A stretch of DNA of 64,000 nucleotides from Bolinopsis microptera (Eukaryota > Ctenophora > Tentaculata > Lobata > Bolinopsidae): contig NC_087074.1 of the NCBI RefSeq assembly GCF_026151205.1, positions 8,349,726 to 8,413,725 on the forward strand, given 5' to 3'. Both the position numbers and the translations under genes were made by a program. Under the pieces are notes generated by a model that was not told the DNA's origin, made no database searches, and saw nothing but the letters and a program-made list of their open reading frames with translations. Shown in pieces: positions 24,301 to 32,517 of this stretch (its first letter is position 1; every line of letters begins with the position of its first letter).

Positions 24301-26569
24301 GCAACTTTTATTTGTTTACCTAATTTGCACGTGGGCGGTCGTACATACATTCTACAAAAACAATTCTTTGAATTATAAGTAAGACTAGAAAGCCCGTGGT
24401 AACAGGGACGAAGCTAGTAGTATTCTTTGAAAGAAAGTTATAATCGCATCAAAAAATATCCATCTCAACCGAAGATACAGCCGATTTAAATATAAAACAC
24501 TTTGAACACAACTTAATTACCACAAAACCGATCAAAATGACGTTAAAACAATCTTTGCACGTGCATGTGTGCATTAAAACACCGTTGCTATGGAACCTTT
24601 TGGTTGTTACTTAAATTCCTATTTCTCGTCTAATTTGCACGTGGGCGGTCGTACATACATTCTACAAAAAGAATTCTTTGAATTATAGTAGAGACTAGAA
24701 AACCCGTGGTCACAGGGAGGAAGCTAGTAGTTTTATATTTTTTTGGCAGTCAGTTTTTATCAAATCAAAAATATCCATCACAACCGAAGATACAACCGAT
24801 TAAGATGTAGCTCGCACTGAACACAAATAACAACAAAAACGATCAAAATGCCATTCCAACAATCTTTGCACGTGCACGTGCGTGTAATAACCCTCGTTGG
24901 CAACTTGGTCGTTTAGCTCCGGACAGTCTATGCAACGTCTATGCAACGTCCATGCACAATGAACACTCTATGCACACTCCCTGCACGGTCAGTCTATGCA
25001 ACGTCTATGCAACGTCTATGCAACGTCTATGCAACGTCCCTGCACAGTACCATATGAACACCGGCTACTAGCCGGCTACTAGCCGGCTACTAGCCGGCTA
25101 GTAGCCACTTTTGTAATAACAGCTCCTCAACTTCACATTACCAACCGGCTACTAACCGGCACTTGAAAAGTGGTCACTAGCCGGCTACTAACCGGCTACT
25201 AGCCGGCTAGTGACCACAAAGTGGCTACTAACCGGCTACTAAGCGGTCACTAGCCGGCTATTAGCCGAGCTATAAAGCAGACCTACTAGTTAGTAGCCAC
25301 TTGGTGGTTACTAGCCGGTTAGTAGCCGGTTAGTAGCCGGCTAGTGACCGCTTTTCAAGTGCCGGCTAGTAGCCGGTTTAGAACCGGCTACTAATAGGTC
25401 TGCTTTAGAGCTCGGCTAATAGCCGGCTAGTGACCGCTTAGTAGCCGGTTAGTAGCCACTTTGTGGTCACTAGCCGGCTAGTAGCCGGTTAGTAGCCGGC
25501 TAGTGACCACTTTTCAAGTGCCGGTTAGTAGCCGGTTGTTAATGTGAAGTTGAGGAGCTGTTATTACAAAAGTGGCTACTAGCCGGCTAATAGCCGGCTA
25601 GTAGCCGGTGTTCATATGGTACTGTGCAGGGACGTTGCATAGACGTTGCATAGACGTTGCATAGACTGACCGTGCAGGGAGTGTGCATAGAGTGTTCATT
25701 GTGCAGGGACGTTGCATAGACGTTGCATAGACGGTTCTTTTGTTGTTGCACGGACGTTGCATAGACGTTGCATAGACTGTCCGGAGCTAAACGACCAACT
25801 TCCCCCCTCGTTACTATGGTTACTATAAAACTTCTTATTTTCATCTAATTTGTACGTGGGCGGTCGTACAGACAGCAGAAATAATTCTTTGAATTATAGG
25901 TCAGATAATATAAGATAATGTTTATGGAGTAATATTAAGGCTGTTCGCCAAAAATTGGATTTAATAACTATTGGTGATATATTTATGATATATATGATGT
26001 AACCAGCGACCCCTAAAGAAGATGAGCCTATCGTTTTATCATCTAAGAGCTTATAATTTTAAAATTTTACCGCAAATTCCTTGACCTTCAATTAAAAATT
26101 GCTGCAAAATAAAAATTGCTTAAAAATGCTAAATAACAATTTTCAGTTAGAGAACCTTATCTTACTTGTCTACCGACCAAATTATTGATAAATTGCATCT
26201 CAAACATTTACCACCCATATCAGATCGCTGGTGTCAAGCTAACAAAGTGGATTGCGTCAGTGACTGCAAGCATATTGATGTCTGGCATAAGGTTGGAACA
26301 TTTTCTTACAAAGAACCTACTTCAACTTTACTTCTAACTCTCGACCTCCAATAATTGAGAATGTTTTTTATCGTGTTCTTTAAATTCAATTAATAACATT
26401 GGTTTAAGGTTTACGTAACATAAAAGTAAGTTACATTCCTCCAGGTAACGAGCAAATGGGAAAACCAAGACAACGTCAGCAAGTTAATGTCAGTGGAACT
26501 CTAGCAATAGCTCCTCTAGTACCACCTAGTAATCTAGTCGTTATACCACCAACAACTGTGTCTTGTTAA
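9366..26569 (+). CDS. Large helical-repeat (armadillo/HEAT-like) protein, 17 exons
   Basis: Seventeen exons stay in phase for 1,113 residues: 9366-9508, 10542-10760, 11091-11250, 14618-14684, 14790-14916, 15173-15388, 15566-15704, 15998-16198, 16348-17390, 19116-19320, 21880-22011, 22257-22336, 22600-22718, 22917-23023, 23172-23268, 23508-23669 and 26445-26569. Residues 1-240 are Pro/Ser/Arg-rich and probably disordered, with the motif FTEPTLS in exon 1 recurring as FTEPTIS in exon 5. From exon 6 on the chain is amphipathic helices (for example LKIFCNIAHSSSFGRKVLI and ALLCSAICADV), interrupted by a basic linker in exon 9. I do not recognise the orthologue; an armadillo/HEAT fold is inference from helix pattern. 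Exon 13 uses a GC donor (AG/GCAAGT). The start is uncertain: ATGs at 9366 and 9378 are both in frame, and TTTCAG at 9369-9374 could make exon 1 internal. Introns 3 and 10 host antisense genes. Confidence 0.8.
9509..10541. other. Intron 1 of the helical-repeat gene
   Basis: AT-rich intron with a short ATT run near 9851-9862. I see no nested gene or clear transposon. Confidence 0.5.
10797..10888. repeat. Imperfect hairpin in intron 2, 36 bp past the exon 2 donor
   Basis: Two arms of roughly 45 bp face each other. AGGTTTAAAGATA on the left pairs with TATCTTTAAACC on the right, and the core AATCATGCTACTAGCATGATT is close to a perfect palindrome. It may be a small foldback MITE or a structured intron element. 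Confidence 0.7.
11698..11725. repeat. Perfect short hairpin in intron 3
   Basis: AAAGTCTACAG and CTGTAGACTTT form an 11-bp perfect stem around a 4-base TTA-type loop. Too short to assign a function. Confidence 0.6.
12054..12980 (-). CDS. Rhodopsin-like seven-helix receptor (GPCR), intronless, nested in intron 3
   Basis: The 308-residue chain starting at the ATG at 12980 has seven hydrophobic segments. The open frame continues upstream without an obvious signal sequence, so I start at the Met before the NHT glycosylation site. TM1 carries the class A GN motif (FTGNTVILIV). TM2 lacks the usual LxxxD Asp (AVNNLLFSVFKVMI). After TM3 the DRY position reads MIRIPLR. TM6 has LLSFLPWF, and TM7 reads NVISIIIYCFLERSF where NPxxY is expected, followed by a helix-8-like SFREFLKVKLRNL. 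The ligand is unknown. It lies antisense inside the 3.4-kb intron of the helical-repeat gene. Class A-like membership is inference from topology and TM1; the atypical motifs leave room for a divergent or non-signalling receptor. Confidence 0.7.
   Translation of the reverse strand: MIPKSNHTLDMKDEERHFWTAYNLIIFLFSFTGNTVILIVTTKNTSFKLHRVIVVILQHHAVNNLLFSVFKVMIPEVTRDTSDHMILSDILCFIQDHVNWIYCPLAGSLTCALLVAKLLMIRIPLRPRNWSSSSAHSVCALVWVFVIYLCVQSGPVFSNSACANQQTELPKVVWREKSDFIQSVCFVVLASTMILTSVLIPCKVRRRTVHQLHWQSLLGVTLVTTIYLLSFLPWFTVNVTRHSDYSPPLLHAVKYLRNINVISIIIYCFLERSFREFLKVKLRNLSSCVGRRHFSELNGSRECILEGS
17391..18702. other. Intron 9 body of the helical-repeat gene
   Basis: AT-rich intron without a recognised gene. 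The open frame at 18254-18610 shows no family signature. The intron ends in the 53-bp array described next. Confidence 0.5.
18703..19150 (+). repeat. 53-bp tandem array duplicating the 3' splice site of exon 10
   Basis: Eight units with a 53-bp period run into exon 10; one unit carries about 7 extra bases near 19025. Each unit holds CTGCTGAATATTTCAG, an acceptor, followed by ATACAACTCACAGTACACCA, the first bases of exon 10. Acceptor AGs end at 18790, 18843, 18896, 18949, 19002, 19062 and 19115. The first unit reads TTTCCG and has no AG. Only the last acceptor gives an open frame. From any earlier one, translation in the exon 9 phase meets TAA within the unit (GAA TTA TAA). Confidence 0.93.
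20079..21095 (-). CDS. HNK-1-family carbohydrate sulfotransferase (CHST8-14-like), intronless
   Basis: This 338-residue Golgi type II membrane enzyme should transfer sulfate from PAPS to a glycan. The acceptor sugar (GalNAc, chondroitin or HNK-1 type) cannot be told. Residues 5-20 form a single signal-anchor helix (WAVLIIFLVLTLFEL), followed by a stem. The 5'-phosphosulfate loop is GIPKSGCSNW (about 103-112) and the 3'-phosphate site is VVRNPWTRLVSGYRDK (168-183). FTPQYRTLYIPGVTYDYI matches the family's later conserved block. Seven or more N-glycosylation sequons are present. I use the ATG at 21095 and not the upstream TTG. Length is normal for Sulfotransfer_2 proteins. The gene lies antisense within intron 10 (19321-21879) of the helical-repeat gene and has no introns. 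Confidence 0.9.
   Translation of the reverse strand: MNGRWAVLIIFLVLTLFELKRSFFISEFKGNRPKIEIGVHVSNSSTDLHLPPPSQGWVKEQLNKTLSLLGYTTHESPNKWTGKNERNAKHTYYFPKIKTIFTGIPKSGCSNWIEFLLKAEGALNKNLDPRAVWKVHSIYSEPFRMSNNAVSEAANKASLEDDIFSFTVVRNPWTRLVSGYRDKLSGEHTQGRAFTSMAHMISRKMNMIDNITSSPSHPTFNQFLRWLVDNLDRLNVHFTPQYRTLYIPGVTYDYILPLEYSNLLSHEIQNKINTSTKLFGSYDHTSDPRNQTSALRAKETLSQQGPELIERLYRIFKTDFALMNYSNFSHPDFPLPIQ
23271..23382. repeat. Degenerate CTCTAAGTAA-type repeat starting at the exon 15 donor
   Basis: Immediately after the exon 15 donor (GTAAGTCTAAC) the sequence cycles through CTCTAATGACA and CTCTAAGTAAC-like units of about 10-20 bp. Several contain TAAGTAAC or TAAGTGAC, which resemble donor sites. Confidence 0.65.
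23857..23908. repeat. Short inverted repeat in intron 16
   Basis: AAAGTAAATCCATTGTTAAC is answered by GTTAACAATGGATTTACTTT after about a dozen bases, giving a 20-bp perfect stem. Confidence 0.8.
24000..24055. repeat. TGTATATTGTACAT-type microsatellite
   Basis: A run of 8-10-bp units alternating TGTACAT and TGTATAT lies directly before the first Helitron-like end. Confidence 0.7.
24066..24384 (-). mobile_element. Non-autonomous Helitron-like element, copy 1
   Basis: Read on the minus strand, the 3' terminus is a CCC...GGG-type hairpin followed by CTAG, and the 5' end begins TCTTACTTATAATTC. The interior shares blocks such as GCACGTGGGCGGTCGTACAT and CGATCAAAATG with copies 2, 3 and the plus-strand copy at 29724. 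It carries no Rep/helicase coding sequence. Helitron assignment rests on TC start, 3' hairpin, CTAG end and lack of TIRs. Confidence 0.6.
24385..24694 (-). mobile_element. Non-autonomous Helitron-like element, copy 2
   Basis: It abuts copy 1. On the minus strand it begins TCTCTACTATAATTC, a typical Helitron 5' end, and finishes with a CCTGTTACCACGGG-type hairpin, TTT and CTAG. Interior blocks are shared with copies 1 and 3. Confidence 0.65.
24695..25905 (-). mobile_element. Non-autonomous Helitron-like element, copy 3, split by a foldback element
   Basis: The 3' side (CTAGAAAACCCGTGG) and the 5' side (minus-strand TCTGACCTATAATTC, ending at 25905 before T) match copies 1 and 2. A 906-bp insert separates them at 24899-25804. 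The insertion point is in the TAACCCTCGTT block that is uninterrupted in the plus-strand copy near 29820. Confidence 0.65.
24899..25804. mobile_element. Foldback transposable element with arrayed arms, inside Helitron copy 3
   Basis: The two halves are inverted copies for nearly their whole length. The outer arms start with ACTTGGTCGTTTAGCTCCGG-like sequence and carry subrepeats of GTCTATGCAAC. The inner arms carry repeats of CCGGCTACTAG, and the centre is near 25290. The element is flanked on both sides by CCCTCGTT, an 8-bp target duplication at 24891-24898 and 25805-25812. No coding sequence is seen. The 8-bp duplication fits hAT-like mobilisation. Confidence 0.85.
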
Positions 26570-27640
26570 ACTTAATACTACCACTTCTGTTGGTTGAATT
26601 GATGAAATAAGTCTGATGGACAGGTTAAGAATTATGATTATTGTCCTACTCCTAGTATGGGCTGAAAATTGTATATCGTGCCTCATTGGACTAAATGAAG
26701 AGATTTACTTATTTCTAATGGAGAATATTATAATGATTGCAAGAAGATAATTTATCGGATTATAATTTAAAACCATGAATGGTAGTATAGACTAGCATCA
26801 ACAATGGATTGTAAATTTATTTTAAATTCAGTGTTATTTGTACTATCTTACTATTATGCGGACCGTGGAAAGTTCTTCCTGTTTCTTTTACTGACTTCCA
26901 GATACACCGTCAGTTTGAACAGAACCCAGAACTACAAATCACATAGTTATAAATAGGAATTTATTTAAAGAAAGTTTAACATTTTGCTCCCTCCAACATC
27001 ACCACTCTAAGTCAAGCACGTTCAATTTGCGACAAGACTGTATCATAGTTATACTCTAATATATTCTCTAGTCATTTTCATATCATGATGATTATTTAAT
27101 CTTTAACAATATATCTGTTCATATATGGTATTGTTTAGTTCTATATGTAATACTCAAGATTTGATACGAATTCAATGTAAATGTTAAAACAAATATACTG
27201 TTTCATTTATTCACTTTCCCCGCAATTAAAATCTACGCGGACAAATTTAAAATGAAATCGACAAAAAGATTGCGAAGTACGATTCAGATTAATAAAGACT
27301 TATATTAAAGATGTCTGATTAATTAGGAAAATTAGAAATTTATTTAGGCTTAGCCTAGTCGAGTCCAAAATCGTATATCGAGAGGTAGGACGGTAGGTAC
27401 TACTACTAGGTACGGACTTCAGAAAACTGAAAAAAATATGTTAGGCTTATAATGATTAGGGTAGCATGAACCGTGGAAAAATTGGTTTCCAGGAATCCAC
27501 TTTCACAAGCATTTCTTGACACACTCGTAGTCGTCTGCTGAGTGCTGGCCATGTCAACAATTTTAAAAGTTTTCCTAGAAATCACTTTTCTCCGCAGTTC
27601 ATACTACCCTGATCATTATGAACCGAAAACATTTTTTGGT
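26570..27640. other. 3' flank of the helical-repeat gene, no gene seen
   Basis: AT-rich sequence that probably includes the 3' UTR. AATAAAG near 27291 is one possible poly(A) signal. No coding signature is seen. Confidence 0.45.
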
Positions 27641-27649
27641 TTTTCGAAG

Positions 27650-27780
27650 TCCGGACCTACTCCTGATCAATATACGATATTGGAATCGAGGCTTCCCCTT
27701 TGTAATGCGGTCTCGAAGGGCAGACCTCCCGTATGCAATACGAGCTCGGAAGCGGGGAGTCTGCCTTTACTTTTAGAGGT
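27650..27780. repeat. Dispersed repeat, copy 1
   Basis: Blocks such as GAGGCTTCCCCTTTGTAAT and a GGCAGACCTCCC segment recur in reverse orientation at 34165-34235 and 39310-39440. Family unknown. The open frame across it (27542-27847) is probably fortuitous. Confidence 0.55.
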
Positions 27781-28372
27781 ACGTATTGAAAATGACTCGG
27801 GCCAAAAATTGTTTGAGCCAAAAATGTTTAAAGTGCCCAAGTACTAAGTAAAGTGCCCAAGTAATTTGATGACCAAAATTGATGGTATAAAATAGAAAAT
27901 TACTCACAGGTTTTCCCATTTTCTCCGCATAGAAAATGTTTTCATTTTATTGTTTATGCCATTGGGAATATAATAGGAGACCGACAGTGTTGTTATATAC
28001 TTATCTTCCACAAATACCGAAATTTCACCGCCGCGAAAACTATATGTATTTCTTATTTTAATCTATAAAATGTACAAAATCGAATGAATTGTCTAGATTA
28101 GCTGCTGAGGGAATGAAAAGCCCCCGTTAACAATAACAGTTAAACGTACAGCGGTTTTGGATTAAAAAATTTATTGTAAAATAACCTAGCGTGGCACCTG
28201 ATATGAGGGGGGGTGGGGTAAAAATTTTCCAAAAAATGATTATGTAATGTGTGATCACTGTGAACGACCCCTAACTCCTCAGGGAAAAATTGTTACCTAA
28301 TATAATTTGGGGTCTTTTGGAATCAGTACATCCAAAACTTTGTACATTTTTGTCCTTTATAATTATATGTTA

Positions 28373-28703
28373 TTTGACCAAAACCCATAATCATGGGTAG
28401 AGTAAACCGCTGCCAGTGTCTCTCTTTTCCAAACAAAAGGAAATGATATTAATTTGAGGAACCGTCCGCAAATGCAAATTGATACCGAGAATGAAATCGG
28501 TCGCTCGCTTTTTCCATTCAATACCTAAGCTTTATTACAATTCGTAAGCCGTGAATGAATGGGAAACGCGAGCGACCGATTTCATTCTCGGTATCAATTT
28601 GCATTTGCGGACGGTTCCTCAAATTAATATCATTTCCTTTTGTTTGGAAAAGAGAGACACTGGCAGCGGTTCACTCTACCCATGATTATGGGTTTTGGTC
28701 AAA
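28373..28703. mobile_element. Palindromic MITE with about 150-bp arms and TA target duplication
   Basis: The left arm begins TTTGACCAAAACCCATAATC and the right arm ends with its reverse complement. The arms stay nearly identical through GGAACCGTCCGCAAATGC and GAATGAAATCGGTCGC and meet at a short spacer near 28530-28557. TA flanks both ends, which suggests a Tc1/mariner-related element. No coding sequence. Confidence 0.85.
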
Positions 28704-29723
28704 TATCATCTCTTTTTGATTATAATATCAGAATAATTTACAAAGTTAATAAGTAGGTAATTTCAACGATTTCGAAATTTTACCTTTGAAAACGTTTCCT
28801 TGTGTTTAGGTAGGCATATCTGTCGATAACAGACTGAATATGACACTTTTTACTCATTCAAGTAGGCATTAAATTAATATACATATAATGCCATTTAAAT
28901 ATCGTGGGAAAGCAGAATATATCCGAAATCACGAATGAGCAAAATTCTCACCTTTCGCACGTGCAAACTTTGAGCGGACGTTGCGTGCGCATACAATATT
29001 GAATTACCGTAAATTTTTGCATAGTGTTATTTCATATATAGTTTGATAAGCATGCAAAGTTTCAGAAGATTTCAAAAAGAACTTAGGTCACAACGGGACT
29101 CCAAAGTTGATAAAAATCGTGAAAATAACATTTTTCAGTGATTTTAGCTATTTTAAATCAATTTGGGCGTGTCTCCACGTGTGCAACTTTTCGATTTTTA
29201 ACTTTATAATCTAAGCCTATAACACAATTTAGACCTTTAGGAACGAAAATTGAGCTCCAGAACTCAAGGGATGGCCCAACACCAGAGAATACTAATTCAC
29301 AACTTTTGTGTTTTTATAAAATTATTCTTCAAAAAAGCACTAACTAAAACTTCAATAGCAAATATCTTTATGAAGGAGCAAGATAAGAAAATTTTTCGGT
29401 AGATTTTCAGAATGCTTGAACAATTCTCTAAGGTGAAAATGACCTCAGATTTTGAATAAAATTACTAATACTTCTTAATGGTGTAAAATCGTTTTGAAAA
29501 GTTGTTATTCTGTCAAAAATCAAGTTTTAAAAACAACTAATTTGATTACGTCATCAAGTGTTGATGATTACGTTAGATTATTTTTTGATATAATGTAAAC
29601 TGAAGTGTGAACAATTATCTTTAAAACCTGTGGTTCTAGATGACTGTATCGTTTATACTTTTGAATCTACGGACACTTGAATGTAAGCTACAATTGACTG
29701 CAAATTGACTGCAAAAGCGTCTA
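28704..29723. other. Intergenic AT-rich DNA
   Basis: No exon or clear repeat boundary is seen apart from the flanking mobile elements. Confidence 0.4.
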
Positions 29724-30032
29724 TCTCTATTATAATTCAAAGAATTGTTTTTGTACAATGTTTGTACGACCGCCCACGTGCAAATTAGGTAAAAAGCAAA
29801 AGGTTGCAAAGTAACCATGGTAACGAGGGTTATTAATATTACCCGCACGTGCACGTGCAATGATTGTTTTAACGTCATTTTGATCGGTTTTGTTGATATT
29901 ACGTTGTGTTTAGTGCGAGCAACATTTTAATCAGCTGTATCTTCATTGGGGATGAATACTTTTTGACACAATTCAAACTGACTGCCAAAAATACTATTCT
30001 TAGGTTCCTTCCTGTGACCACGGGTTTTCTAG
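29724..30032 (+). mobile_element. Non-autonomous Helitron-like element, plus-strand copy
   Basis: It starts TCTCTATTATAATTC after an A and ends CCTGTGACCACGGG, then TTTT and CTAG before a T. The interior is the reverse complement of the three copies at 24066-25905. At 309 bp it shows the uninterrupted form of the family. Confidence 0.7.
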
Positions 30033-30034
30033 TA

Positions 30035-30811
30035 TCACCTTAATAACACCAGAATGTGTGTGTGTGTGTGTGTCTGTCTGTCTGTCTGTCCGTGTGTAAT
30101 TTCCGGTCGGTTATACAAAAAAAACGGTAAGAGTTACGGGACTGATTTTTTCGGTATAGTGTCGACAAAACTCTGATGAAGCCCATAGGAAATTTTTTTT
30201 TAAATCGGCCGGTGGTAAGTGGTTTTATTGATGGTTTTGTACCACAAATGTTACATAAAGTTGCTTGAGCAGAACGGCAAGAGTTACGGGGCCTGCTCTC
30301 TCTTTCTCTCGCTCTCTCTCATTACTGTGTAATATGTTATCTGCTGCATTTAAGTAGCGTCATAATTGGATTAGCCCGGTCCCCGGAAGATTTGCTGTAA
30401 TGTTATACCTTAAGCTTATTAGGGGAGGGAGTACTGTTAGTGTTTGGGGTCTGTTTGGACTGCAGAGAGAGAGAGAGAGAGAGTTCATACGACAATGTTA
30501 TGCGTGTTTTCAAATATAATATGCGGGTGTGGTGCGGAGTTAACAAGGGTTAATTTCTATAACGATTTAAATAAAAATAGAAAGCGGTTCAGGACGGGAG
30601 TGATGAGGTGTAATACTCGGTGTTCAGACCTTATGATCATGGAATGTGGTGCCTAATAATGATTAAATTATCCACAAGAAATAACTGATTATGAGATTAT
30701 TGTTTAAGAAACTATTGGGTCACCTAATGCGGGTTTTGACTCAGCGGGTAATTACTCCTACCCTTTTTAACTGCGGCAGTGAAATCCCGGCCGTAGGCCG
30801 GGTTACACTAG
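30035..30811 (+). mobile_element. Second Helitron-like element, different family
   Basis: The 3' end is textbook: a CCCGGCC-GTA-GGCCGGG hairpin, then TTACA, then CTAG before T. The 5' boundary is placed at the TC that follows the preceding element (TCACCTTAATAACACC), which is inference. The interior holds (GT)n and (CTGT)n microsatellites at 30056-30092, a CT run near 30298-30321 and a GA run near 30464-30483. Confidence 0.55.
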
Positions 30812-31014
30812 TATATATAATAATACCTTATTGTAGTTAGGGCAAGAGTTGATTTTTCTGTGAACAAATTCGTAACAAAGGTTTGTCTACTGGAATGTGT
30901 TGTCCATAGTCCCAGGAACCACAAAAAAAACTGTCCAGCTGAAACTTTTGGGCAAAAATTTTTATAGTCATTTTTCTTTACTTTTCGAAATAAATGGAAT
31001 TTTTCGAAATTTTT

Positions 31015-31433
31015 CTCAATTTTATTGACCTTATTTGGACGGACATTACTTGAACGCTGGAGGCCCTAGCGTTCATCTTAATGTCCGTTCAAATAAAGTC
31101 CGTTCAATTAATGTCCGTCCAAGTTAAAGTCCGTTGAAATTTGTTCAAAAATTTTTCCATTTCGAACTTTTTGTCCAGAATATGACAATTTTTTTATTTC
31201 AGTCAATTTCAATAGCTATCATTAAACTAAACTATATCGTTGAATCAATAAAAACAAGGTATTATAAAATTTTAACAATGGATTTAAAAATCATTTGCTA
31301 AAATTAAAAGCGTCAAAAAAGGATGAAAAAATTCGGATTTTTATGGTTTTGATTGCCTTCTAGCGTTCATATTAATGTCCGTTCATAATTATGTCCATTC
31401 AAGTAATGTCCGTCCAAATAAGGTCCGATAAGG
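31015..31433. mobile_element. Short pogo-related element (deletion derivative)
   Basis: The ends match the 890-bp element at 39477-40366: left GGACGGACATTACTTGAACG, right CAAATAAGGTCCGATAAGG followed by TA. It lacks the transposase remnant and the outer bases of its left end are degenerate. The arms carry several copies of an ATGTCCGTTCAA-like motif. Confidence 0.65.
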
Positions 31434-32517
31434 TACTTCACGACAATCTGTTGTAAAACAGGGGTTCCAGAAAACCCACTTCCCGATACACCTGAAACTT
31501 GAAATTTTTTTACAGTCGATTTGGTCAACGTATAGACGCCCTGCAAAATTTAGGATCTCTAACTCATTTTTAACATGGTTTTTATTTTTAAGGCACCTGA
31601 ATATGGCGATTTTGGGTTTTTTTACCTAATTTCGTATAACATCCTGTCATCTTTAACATTGAATTAGAATGTTTTGAACTTAAATATACCTACGAACTAC
31701 TTTCGATGAGGCTTAATGCCTGATAAATAATAAAGTGGTATAATAGTAAAGGGGGTAAATAGTAAAGGGGGTAAATAGTATTGTGAATATAATGGCACCG
31801 GTAATGCTTGCCAGCATTGTGATTATACTTTGACGGTTGCGCCTTGCGGTGATACTGATAAATTAAATTAATTATGTACTTACAGTTACTGTTGCTTTCA
31901 AAGTTCAACACACACTTACGCGAACGTACAGCGAATAGATCATTTGATTAATAAACATTCTAGGCTATCTATTTGGTATTCTACCAATGCTATAAATATT
32001 TTGGAATTTTAACATTCATTCGTTGTCTGATTGCGGGAAATGTTGATTCTTGGTCCATGATCTAGTACAACTACATAGTATTTGGTGTCGTGTTTTAGTT
32101 GTAGGTTTATAACCTACCAGGACGCGCGCCGAGTTGGACCCGTCGGTACGGTCCTAATATATGGAACAAATATCTTACGAGTATCACCCGTTAATTTTTT
32201 AGTGAATCATTCTTTTGCAATTGCAGTTTTGTAGGGCCAAATCTCTGCTACTCGTTTACTGGTATAAGTGTGGTATTTACTGGTGTTTAAGTGTGGAGAT
32301 TGCCAAACCACTTGTTATGGATTTCAATGGTGAAATAAAGCATTTTAGTCAACAAAACTCACAATTTAATTACAAGCTATACAGTTGTAGGGCGTGAATT
32401 TTGAATTAAGATATAACTTAACTTACTTGTTGGACATAATATTAACAACATTTTAAACCAAAAAGCAAAGAATCGCTTTATATTATTATTAAGAGATATC
32501 TCCTTGGATTCTACACT
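31434..32517. other. Gene-free stretch with one arm of a foldback family
   Basis: At about 32100-32190 the sequence (ACCTACCAGGACGCGCGCC, then GAGTTGG, ending ACGAGTATCACC) matches the arms of the inverted element at 44791-45230. The rest is AT-rich without a recognised gene. Confidence 0.5.

Noticed and set aside
27542-27847. A 101-codon plus-strand frame
   Set aside because: It crosses a dispersed repeat whose other copies are in the reverse orientation and code for nothing recognisable.
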